Positions 32,877 to 41,145 of a DNA stretch of 43,874 nt are shown piece by piece. This DNA is from Curtobacterium oceanosedimentum (GTDB lineage Bacteria; Actinomycetota; Actinomycetes; Actinomycetales; Microbacteriaceae): contig NZ_JAIXIG010000031.1 of the NCBI RefSeq assembly GCF_020297365.1, positions 1 to 43,874 of the forward strand, written 5' to 3'. Below the pieces are notes generated by a model. It did no database searches and was not told where the DNA came from. It was given only the letters and a program-made list of their open reading frames with translations. Within the stretch, counting starts at the first letter, position 1; each line of letters starts with the position of its first letter. The position numbers were made by a program, and so were the translations under genes.

Positions 32877-34114
32877 CGGAGGCTCCAGACGGTGAGCGGG
32901 TCGCCGGGTTCGACGGTGTCGACGCCCACCGGCACGTGGACCAGGTGGGTGGCGGCGGCGTAGTGGACGAGCAGGTGCGAGCTCGGCCCACCGACGAAGT
33001 GCACGGCACCGTCCTGCACCCGGCCGCGGCGTACCTGGTGCTTGCCCGCGGGTGAGACGGCGGAGGACGCGGCGGGCAGGACCTGGACGGGTCGGTCCGC
33101 CGGCAGCCCGGCGACCGGTGCGAGCAGCGGCCGCAGGAACACCTCGAACGAGACGAGCGCCGAGACCGGGTTGCCCGGGAAGGACACCACGGGCACGGAT
33201 CGGCCACCGGCACGGCTGAACACCACGCTGCCGAACGCCTGCGGCCCGCCAGGCTGCACGGCGACCGGGGTCACCGCGAGGCCGCGGGGCTCGAGTGCCT
33301 GCCGGACCACCTCGTACGCCCCGGCGCTGATGCCGCCCGTGGTGAGCACGAGGTCGACCCGGTCCCCGACGATCCCGTTCCCCACGGCCTGGTCGAGCGC
33401 CTGCTCGAAGGCGGCGACGTCGTCGGGCACCCGGACGACGCGCGCCTCGGCACCGACCTCGGCGAGCGCCGCCCGCAGCGCGATGCCGTTCGCGTCACCG
33501 ATCGTCGCGGCATCGGTGTCGGCGCCCTGCAGTTCGGACCCGGTCGACACGACCAGGACCCGCAGTGGCTGGCGCACCGACACGGACCGGACCCCCGCCG
33601 AGGCGAGGGCCCCGAGCAGCGCCGGCGTGACGGGACTGCCCGCGGACGCGATCTCGGCCCCGGTCGCCAGGTCGCTGCCGGTCGCGCGGACGAAGGTGCC
33701 GGCGGTCAGGTCGGCGGGCACGGACACCCGTGACAGCCCGAGGGCCGCCGGGAAGGCCCCCGGCTCGGTGGCCTCGACCGGGAACACCGCGTCGGCTCCG
33801 GACGGGATCCGGGCCCCGGTCATGATCGGTGCGGCCGTCCCGGGTCCGAGCGCCTCGGGCACGACCCCGGCCGGGATCGGGTCGACGACGCGGACGTCCT
33901 GGCCGGCATCGGCGACGCGCACGGCGAAGCCGTCCATCTGGCTGTTGTCGAACGGCGGCAGCGGGACCGGTGACCCGACGCCCGCCGCGAGCACGCGACG
34001 CCCGGACCCGGCTGCGGCGAGGTCGTCGATGGCCCACTCGTCCGTGCCGAGGCCCGCCAGGACCGGCGCGAGCAACGCTGCCAGGTCGTCGCGGTGCTGA
34101 CCGATCGTTCGCAC
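32873..34114 (-). CDS. moeA: Molybdopterin molybdotransferase MoeA
   Basis: MoeA inserts molybdate into adenylated molybdopterin. The 413-residue protein has PPFDNSQMDGFAVR, PIMTGARIPSGADAV, LTTGGISAGAYEVV and SFPGNPVSALVSFEVFLRP, with a C-terminal domain IV. The GTG start follows GGAGGCACCA. It leads the moeA-moaC-mog-moaE operon; moaA, moaD and moeB must be elsewhere. The divergent neighbour is the MTA phosphorylase gene. Confidence 0.95.
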   Translation of the reverse strand: MRTIGQHRDDLAALLAPVLAGLGTDEWAIDDLAAAGSGRRVLAAGVGSPVPLPPFDNSQMDGFAVRVADAGQDVRVVDPIPAGVVPEALGPGTAAPIMTGARIPSGADAVFPVEATEPGAFPAALGLSRVSVPADLTAGTFVRATGSDLATGAEIASAGSPVTPALLGALASAGVRSVSVRQPLRVLVVSTGSELQGADTDAATIGDANGIALRAALAEVGAEARVVRVPDDVAAFEQALDQAVGNGIVGDRVDLVLTTGGISAGAYEVVRQALEPRGLAVTPVAVQPGGPQAFGSVVFSRAGGRSVPVVSFPGNPVSALVSFEVFLRPLLAPVAGLPADRPVQVLPAASSAVSPAGKHQVRRGRVQDGAVHFVGGPSSHLLVHYAAATHLVHVPVGVDTVEPGDPLTVWSLR

Positions 34115-34221
34115 TGGTGCCTCCGAACAGGTGGGAAGTGTCGCCGCTCCCGGTTCCCCCGGTGGCGGCCTCAGTAGCGTATCCAGCGCGCAGCACGCGC
34201 CGACGACCTGACGGAGGATCT

Positions 34222-35139
34222 GTGGAGAACGACGAAGCCGTGACGATCGGTGTCATCGGGGGCTCCGGCCTCTACCAGCTGTTCGAGGAGGGCACGGCGG
34301 AGGAACGCGACGTGCCGACACCGTTCGGTCAGACGTCGAGCCCCATCAGCATCGGCACGATGGCCGGACGCCGGGTCGCGTTCCTCACCCGCCACGGCCG
34401 CGAGCACTCCGTCGCCCCGCACCGCATCAACCACCGCGCGAACGTCTGGGCGCTGCGCTCGCTCGGTGTCCGCGCGATCGTGTCGTCCAGCGCCGTCGGC
34501 GGTCTGCACCCCGACTACGCCCCCGGCACCTTCGTCGTGACCGACCAGCTCATCGACCGCACCTGGGGCCGCGCCGACACCTTCTTCGAGGACGACGTGC
34601 AGCACCTGTCCTTCGCCGACCCGTTCGACCCGACGCTCCGGCGCGCAGCGATCGACGCCGTCGCCGCGCTCGACGTGCCGTTCCGTCCGACGGGCACGTG
34701 CGTCGTCATCCAGGGGCCGCGCTTCTCGACGCGCGCCGAGTCGGTCTGGCTCCGCGAGGCCGGCGGCCACACCATCAACATGACGATGACCCCCGAGGTC
34801 CCGCTCGCCGCCGAGCTCGGCATCGCCACCGTCAACCTGTCGTTCGTCACCGACGCCGACGCCGGTCTCGCCCCGACCGAGGACGAAGCCGAAACCGAAG
34901 CCGAAGCCGCAGCCGCAGCGACCGGATCCGACGTCGACGACGCGGGTGCCACGGTCACGCACGGTCTCGTCATGGAGCGGCTGGCCCGTGCGAACGAGGT
35001 GATCGTCCGAGCCATCGGCGAGATCGTCGGCGCGATCCCCGCCGACTTCACCCCGCGCGAGCTCGTCCCGGCCAGCGCGAGCGCGAGCGCGAGCATCGTG
35101 CAGCGCGCCGCGAGCACCACCACGGGCGCGACCGCATGA
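34222..35139 (+). CDS. mtnP: S-methyl-5'-thioadenosine phosphorylase (purine nucleoside phosphorylase family)
   Basis: The 305-residue enzyme cleaves MTA with phosphate to adenine and methylthioribose-1-phosphate. It has IGVIGGSGLYQL, FLTRHGREHSVAPHRINHRA, QGPRFSTRAESVW and TPEVPLAAELGI. After VTDADAG a low-complexity insert of Glu/Thr/Ala (from GAAGCC repeats) lengthens a loop of about 30 residues. The GTG at 34222 follows GGAGG at 34213-34217. The stop overlaps the epimerase start (ATGA). PNP activity on other purines is possible. Confidence 0.9.
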   Translation: MENDEAVTIGVIGGSGLYQLFEEGTAEERDVPTPFGQTSSPISIGTMAGRRVAFLTRHGREHSVAPHRINHRANVWALRSLGVRAIVSSSAVGGLHPDYAPGTFVVTDQLIDRTWGRADTFFEDDVQHLSFADPFDPTLRRAAIDAVAALDVPFRPTGTCVVIQGPRFSTRAESVWLREAGGHTINMTMTPEVPLAAELGIATVNLSFVTDADAGLAPTEDEAETEAEAAAAATGSDVDDAGATVTHGLVMERLARANEVIVRAIGEIVGAIPADFTPRELVPASASASASIVQRAASTTTGATA

Positions 35140-36206
35140 CCCGCCTCCTCGTCACCGGCGGCGCCGGCTTCATCGGCTCGGCGATCGTCCGCCGCGCGCG
35201 GGCCGAGGGGTACGAGGTCCGCGTCCTCGACTCCCTGCGCGACGACGTGCACGGCGACCCCGCCGAGGTCGTCCACGCCCACCAGCAGCAGGGCATCGCG
35301 TTCGTGCACGGCGACGTGCGCGACCGGATCGCCCTCGACGCGGCGCTCGACGGCGTCGACGTCGTCTGCCACCAGGCCGCGAAGGTCGGCCTCGGCGTCG
35401 ACTTCCAGGACGCCCCGGACTACGTGTCGTCGAACGACGCCGGCACCGCCCACGTGCTCGCCGGGATGGACCGGCACGACATCGGCCGCCTCGTCGTCGC
35501 GAGCTCGATGGTCGTCTACGGCGAGGGCGCGTACACGACCGCGTCCGGCACGCCCGTCCGACCGCCGGCCCGGCGCCGCGAGGACCTCGACGCCGGCCGC
35601 TTCGACCCGATCGGCCCGGACGGCGAGCCCCTGGTGCCCGGGCTGATCGACGAGTCCGCCGCGCTCGACCCGCGGAACGTCTACGCGCAGACGAAGGTCG
35701 CGCAGGAACACCTGGCCTCGAGCTGGGCCCGGGCCACCGGCGGGCGAGCGGTGGCCCTGCGCTACCACAACGTCTACGGTCCCGGCATGCCGGCGAACAC
35801 CCCCTACGCCGGTGTCGCATCCTTGTTCCGCTCGGCGCTGGCCCGCGGCGAGGCACCCCGTGTCTTCGAGGACGGCGCCCAGCGACGGGACTTCGTGCAC
35901 GTCGACGACGTCGCCGGCGCGAACGCGGCATCCATCGCGGCGACGGCGGAGCTGCCGGCCGACTCGTTCCGCGCGTACAACGTCGGCTCGGGGATCGTGC
36001 ACACGATCGGTGACATGGCCGCCGCGATCGCCGGCCCCGACGGCCCGCAGCCGGTCGTCACGGGCGAGTACCGCCTGGGCGACGTCCGGCACGTCACCGC
36101 GAGTTCGGACCGCATCGCCGCCGAGCTCGGCTGGCGCGCCGAGGTCGACTTCGAGGCCGGCATGCGCGACTTCGCGACGGCCCCGCTCCGCAGCGCCGTC
36201 CGGTAG
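35136..36206 (+). CDS. NAD-dependent epimerase/dehydratase
   Basis: The 356-residue extended SDR has the Rossmann motif TGGAGFIGSAIV at the N-terminus, SSMVVYGEGAY for the Ser strand, and YAQTKVAQEHL (YxxxK). ALRYHNVYGPGMP and RRDFVHVDDVA are typical of UDP-sugar 4-epimerases/dehydratases. The exact nucleotide sugar is unknown. It is translationally coupled to the MTA phosphorylase gene and precedes the glycosyltransferase group across a 436-bp repeat-rich gap. Confidence 0.92.
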   Translation: MTRLLVTGGAGFIGSAIVRRARAEGYEVRVLDSLRDDVHGDPAEVVHAHQQQGIAFVHGDVRDRIALDAALDGVDVVCHQAAKVGLGVDFQDAPDYVSSNDAGTAHVLAGMDRHDIGRLVVASSMVVYGEGAYTTASGTPVRPPARRREDLDAGRFDPIGPDGEPLVPGLIDESAALDPRNVYAQTKVAQEHLASSWARATGGRAVALRYHNVYGPGMPANTPYAGVASLFRSALARGEAPRVFEDGAQRRDFVHVDDVAGANAASIAATAELPADSFRAYNVGSGIVHTIGDMAAAIAGPDGPQPVVTGEYRLGDVRHVTASSDRIAAELGWRAEVDFEAGMRDFATAPLRSAVR

Positions 36207-36214
36207 CCACCCCG

Positions 36215-36268
36215 AGTGAGCAGGAGACGTCGGGTCCGACCCGTGCGATCCGACGTCTCCTGCTCACT
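36215..36268. terminator. Perfect 19-bp hairpin, terminator or repeat element
   Basis: Arms 36215-36233 (core GAGCAGGAGACGTCGG) and 36250-36268 pair perfectly around a 16-base loop that contains CGGGT/ACCCG. It starts 8 bases after the epimerase stop codon, so it probably ends that transcript. Confidence 0.8.
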
Positions 36269-36294
36269 GAGCGACCGCAGCGGCGACCACACGC

Positions 36295-36338
36295 CGGACG
36301 GGAGGCCCGTGGCGGCCCCGCCCCGGGCCTCCCGTCCG
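36295..36338. repeat. GGAGGC-type hairpin, copy 2 of composite repeat
   Basis: Arms 36295-36309 and 36324-36338 pair perfectly over 15 bp (core GGACGGGAGGCCCG) around a 14-base loop. The core is the same as at 655-698, and it too is followed 23 bases later by a nested palindrome. Confidence 0.8.
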
Positions 36339-36361
36339 ACCGGCCCAGCGCACGTCGCGAC

Positions 36362-36459
36362 ACGCCGTCGTGTCCGCGACCCGCCCCCGAACCGGCGAGA
36401 CGCCGCCGAACCGCGGGGCGTCTCGCCGAGTCCCCGGCGTCACACGAACACGACGGCGT
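36362..36459. repeat. Nested palindrome, copy 2 of composite repeat
   Basis: Outer arms ACGCCGTCGTGT (36362-36373) and 36448-36459 are perfect 12-bp complements. Inside, CGGCGAGACGCC (36393-36404) pairs with 36417-36428 around a 12-base loop. Loop length, outer arm and the GAGACGCC core match copy 1 at 720-798; the right spacer is longer here. Confidence 0.8.
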
Positions 36460-36517
36460 TTTCCGACCGACCCCGCAACCCCCACGCCGGCGTCACACCA
36501 AGACGACGGCGTCTTCC
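36434..36517. repeat. Pair of 31-bp direct repeats
   Basis: 36434-36464 and 36487-36517 match at 28 of 31 positions (CCGGCGTCACAC...CGACGGCGTYTTCC). The first copy overlaps the right arm of the nested palindrome, so the palindrome arm seems to have been duplicated downstream. Confidence 0.8.
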
Positions 36518-36642
36518 AACACCCCCCGCACGCCCACACCTGTCCCCCGTTCTGGGGACCGCAGCCTGCCGGGGTGCACAGACTGCGACCGATCGGCGCG
36601 TTTCCTGTACCCCGCGGCGCGGCATCGTGTTACGTCGAGTGC

Positions 36643-37506
36643 ATGCAAGGACAGACCCGTCGATCCGACCGACCGCACCGAATGACGGACATGAGCGTCG
36701 ACGTGATCCTCCCGTGCCTCGACGAGGCGGATGCCCTGCCGAAGGTGATCGGCCGCCTGCCCGCCGGCTACCGGGCGATCGTGGTGGACAACGGGTCGAC
36801 CGACGGGTCCGCCGAGGTCGCCCGCGCGCACGGCGCCCTCGTCGTCACCGAACCGGTCAAGGGCTTCGGCTCGGCCTGCGCCGCCGGCGTCGCCGCGGCC
36901 ACCGCCGACTACGTCGCCTTCTGCGACGCCGACGCCTCGATGGACCCCGCTGAACTCCCGCCGCTGGTCGACCGGGTCGCCAGCGGCCGCGTCGACCTGG
37001 CCCTCGGCCGACGGGTGCCGACCGGTCGCGGCGCCTGGGCACCGCACGCCCGCTTCGCGAACCGCGTGCTCGCCGTCCTGATGCACCGTGCCACCGGCTA
37101 CCGCCTGCGCGACCTCGGCCCGATGCGCGTCATGCGCCGCGAGGACCTCGTCTCCCTGGACCTGCGCGACCGGCGCAGCGGCTACCCGCTCGAGATGGTC
37201 CTCGCCGCACACGCGGCCGGCTGGCGCGTCGACGAGTCCGACATCGGCTACGCGCAGCGCATCGGCGACAGCAAGGTGACCGGCACGCTCCGCGGCACGA
37301 TCAACGCGGTCCGTGACATGTCCCGTCTGCTCCGTGCGTACCGCCGGGAGGCGCGGACCCGCGTCGTCGCGCCGGCCCCCGTCCGCACCGTGGCCGGCTC
37401 CACCCCCGTGGCCGGCCCCGCTGCGTCCGCATCCGCCCCGGTCGCCGGCGCCGTATCCGCCCCCGTCGCCGCATCCGGCACCGTCGCCGAGGAGGCGCGC
37501 TCGTGA
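36643..37506 (+). CDS. Family 2 glycosyltransferase
   Basis: The protein has the GT-A core VDVILPCLDEADALPKVIGR, IVVDNGSTDGSAEVA, GFGSACAAGVAAATADYVAF, then CDADASMDPAELP. Later SGYPLEMVLAAHAAGWRVDE and GDSKVTGT resemble DPM1/polyprenol-phosphate transferases. There is no membrane segment; the tail after residue 230 is Ala/Pro/Val-rich. The start is unsure: ATG 36643 has TACGTC 6 bases upstream, while ATGs at 36682 and 36691 are nearer the conserved core. Its stop overlaps the next gene (GTGA). Confidence 0.88.
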   Translation: MQGQTRRSDRPHRMTDMSVDVILPCLDEADALPKVIGRLPAGYRAIVVDNGSTDGSAEVARAHGALVVTEPVKGFGSACAAGVAAATADYVAFCDADASMDPAELPPLVDRVASGRVDLALGRRVPTGRGAWAPHARFANRVLAVLMHRATGYRLRDLGPMRVMRREDLVSLDLRDRRSGYPLEMVLAAHAAGWRVDESDIGYAQRIGDSKVTGTLRGTINAVRDMSRLLRAYRREARTRVVAPAPVRTVAGSTPVAGPAASASAPVAGAVSAPVAASGTVAEEARS

Positions 37507-38153
37507 CCACCGAGACCCCGACCAGCACGCCCGTCACCGTGGCCGTCGTCGCGAAGGAGTGCCTGCCCGGCAAGGTGAAGACCCGCCTGACACCGGCGCT
37601 CTCCCCCGAGGGCGCGGCCCGCGTCGCCGCCGGCAGCCTCGCCGACACCCTCGCCACCGTGCAGGCCCTGCCCGCGGCGCGTCGGGTCCTGTTCTTCGAC
37701 GGCACCGTCGTGCCAGCCGGCGCCGAGGGCTTCGAGGTCCTGCACCAGCCTGGCGGCGGCCTGGACGAGCGCCTCGGGTTCCTGTTCGACGCGGTCGACG
37801 GCCCGCTGCTCCTGGTCGGCATGGACACTCCGCAGGCGTCCGCCGCCGAGCTCGCCCCGGTGTTCGACGCCCCCGAGCGCGACGGCTGGTTCGGACCGGC
37901 CGAGGACGGCGGCTTCTGGTCGCTGTACCTGCGGGAGCCCTCCGGCGACCTGCTCCGCGGCGTCCCGATGTCCCGCGAGGACACCGGCGCCGTCCAGCTC
38001 GCCCGCCTGACCGACGCCGGTCTCGACGTGGGGATCCTGGGCGAGCTGCTCGACGTGGACACCGTCGCCGACGCCGAACGGGTCGCCGAACTGGTGCCCG
38101 ACTCCGAGTTCAGCCGGGCACTCCGTGCCGAGACCGTGGGGAGCACCCGATGA
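37503..38153 (+). CDS. DUF2064 / TIGR04282-type glycosyltransferase-like protein
   Basis: The 216-residue protein has VAVVAKECLPGKVKTRLTPA, LLLVGMDTPQ and WFGPAEDGGFWSLYLR, the nucleotidyl/glycosyl-transferase-like DUF2064 pattern. Such genes often stand next to GT2 genes, as here. The GTG overlaps the GT2 stop, and its own stop overlaps the methyltransferase ATG. The true donor is not known. Confidence 0.9.
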   Translation: MTTETPTSTPVTVAVVAKECLPGKVKTRLTPALSPEGAARVAAGSLADTLATVQALPAARRVLFFDGTVVPAGAEGFEVLHQPGGGLDERLGFLFDAVDGPLLLVGMDTPQASAAELAPVFDAPERDGWFGPAEDGGFWSLYLREPSGDLLRGVPMSREDTGAVQLARLTDAGLDVGILGELLDVDTVADAERVAELVPDSEFSRALRAETVGSTR

Positions 38154-38812
38154 CCATGCACGCACCCGTCTCGTTCGGCGCCGGTGGCGGCGAGCCCTAC
38201 GCCAGGGCCCTCCGTACCGACGGCCGCCTGCGCCTCACCGACCCGTCGCGTCCCGGCGAGGTCACGACGATGGACGTCGGTCGCTGGAGCGCCGCGGCCG
38301 ACCGGGTCGACCGCTCGCTCCTGGACGACGTCGACGGCGGGGTCATCGACATCGGCTGCGGCCCCGGGCGGATGCTCGTCGCCGCGCAGGCTCGTGGCAT
38401 CCCGGCGCTCGGCGTCGACGTCTCGGCCGAGGCCGTCGCGATCGCGCAGCGCTCCGGCGGCACCGCCATGCAGGGATCGGTGTTCGACGCGGTCCCGGAC
38501 GAGGGCCACTGGGACACCGCGCTGGTGATCGACGGGAACATCGGCATCGGCGGCGACCCCACCGCACTGCTCGTCCGCTGCCGTGAGATCGTGCGGGTCG
38601 GTGGTCGCGTCGTCGTCGAGACGAACCCCGACGTCGACGCCGACCGGGTCTACACGGCCCGCGTGGTCGATACGGACGGCAACGAGAGCGCCGAGTTCCC
38701 GTGGGCCGAGGTCGGGCTCGACGCGCTGCACCGGCACGCGGCCGACGCCGGGCTGGTCGCACGGCAGAGCTGGACGACCGAGGGACGGAACTTCTGCGAG
38801 CTGCTGGCCTGA
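38150..38812 (+). CDS. Class I SAM-dependent methyltransferase
   Basis: The 220-residue protein has the SAM-binding motif GVIDIGCGPGRMLVAAQARG, then ALGVDVSAEAV and a WDTALVIDGNIGIGG post-motif, and ends in a VARQSWTTEGRNFCELL strand. It is the third gene of the coupled GT2-DUF2064-methyltransferase operon and probably methylates the product of these enzymes. The substrate is unknown. Confidence 0.9.
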   Translation: MTMHAPVSFGAGGGEPYARALRTDGRLRLTDPSRPGEVTTMDVGRWSAAADRVDRSLLDDVDGGVIDIGCGPGRMLVAAQARGIPALGVDVSAEAVAIAQRSGGTAMQGSVFDAVPDEGHWDTALVIDGNIGIGGDPTALLVRCREIVRVGGRVVVETNPDVDADRVYTARVVDTDGNESAEFPWAEVGLDALHRHAADAGLVARQSWTTEGRNFCELLA

Positions 38813-38835
38813 CCGTGCACGTTCGTGCAGTTCTT

Positions 38836-38864
38836 TTGCATGATGCAAGACTGTGTCGTAGGCT
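38836..38864 (+). promoter_or_regulatory. Promoter with palindromic operator
   Basis: TTGCAT (38836-38841), a 17-bp spacer and TAGGCT (38859-38864) form a good sigma-70-type promoter for the small protein gene. The -35 box is the left half of the palindrome TTGCATGATGCAA (38836-38848), so a repressor bound there would block RNA polymerase. Confidence 0.65.
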
Positions 38865-38934
38865 CGGATCACAGCCGACGTCGCCAGGGTCGTCGGTCCG
38901 ACGGTCCCGACGGCGTCACCACCGAGGAGACCCC

Positions 38935-39180
38935 ATGACGAACAGCACCTTCCCGTTCGGCGGCAGCTTCGTGTCCGGCATCGACGGGCGTGACGTGCGC
39001 GGGTCGTACACCGGCCGCAGCACCACCGAGCCGTCGGGCACCTACACGGGCGTGCCGGTCGCCGGGCGCCTCGGCCGCTTCGTGGACACGCAGCGGTCGC
39101 GTCCCGGTACGGCCACCGCGTCGACCCGCACGGTCACCGGCTCGTTCCGCACCGCGACGGGTTCGTTCCGCACCGCCTGA
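38935..39180 (+). CDS. Small protein of unknown function, 81 aa
   Basis: The protein is rich in Gly, Ser, Thr and Arg: FPFGGSFVSGIDGRDVRGSY, a middle LGRFVDTQRSRPG, and a repeated tail (TVTGSFRTATGSFRTA). It has no signal or membrane segment. I do not recognise it, though short actinobacterial proteins with repeated GSYT/GSFR motifs exist. GAGGAG at good spacing supports the ATG. Its own regulated promoter is at 38836-38864, and a nested hairpin follows. Confidence 0.75.
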   Translation: MTNSTFPFGGSFVSGIDGRDVRGSYTGRSTTEPSGTYTGVPVAGRLGRFVDTQRSRPGTATASTRTVTGSFRTATGSFRTA

Positions 39181-39202
39181 GGCTCCGGCCTCCCCCAGAC
39201 CG

Positions 39203-39256
39203 CGAGCGGTCGTCCTCCCGGGTGTCCCCCCTCGACCCGGGCCGGGCGGCCGCTCG
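39203..39256 (+). terminator. Nested hairpin, probable terminator
   Basis: CGAGCGG (39203-39209) pairs with CCGCTCG (39250-39256), enclosing CCCGGGT (39217-39223) with ACCCGGG (39235-39241). It lies 22 bases after the stop of the small protein gene. Confidence 0.55.
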
Positions 39257-39303
39257 TGCACTTCCCCCGAACGCGCCAGGGCGGGCGATGCCAGGATGGA
39301 CGC

Positions 39304-40923
<1,620 letters not shown>

Positions 40924-41077
40924 CGCCCTCGTCGGGCGGCCGGCGGGTCCCGGACACCGCAGCCCGTCCGACGGAGCCGAGCCGGGCCTCCAGGCCGTGA
41001 GCCGCCGGGGCGTGCGGGCGCACGGCGACTGCCGATCCACTCAGGAAGGCGGTCGCCCCGCGACCGGGCGCTTGCGG

Positions 41078-41104
41078 AAGTTGTAACTTTGCACGCAGCG
41101 CAAA
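41078..41104. promoter_or_regulatory. Operator-like palindromes before the drug exporter gene
   Basis: AAGTTGTAACTT (41078-41089) has 5-bp arms around GT, and TTTGC (41088-41092) with GCAAA (41100-41104) forms a second inverted repeat. They lie 42-68 bases before the exporter start, as expected for a repressor site. No regulator gene is adjacent in the window. Confidence 0.5.
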
Positions 41105-41145
41105 ACCCTGACCTGCGCGCATCGGTACCTCGGGAGAACCCGCTC

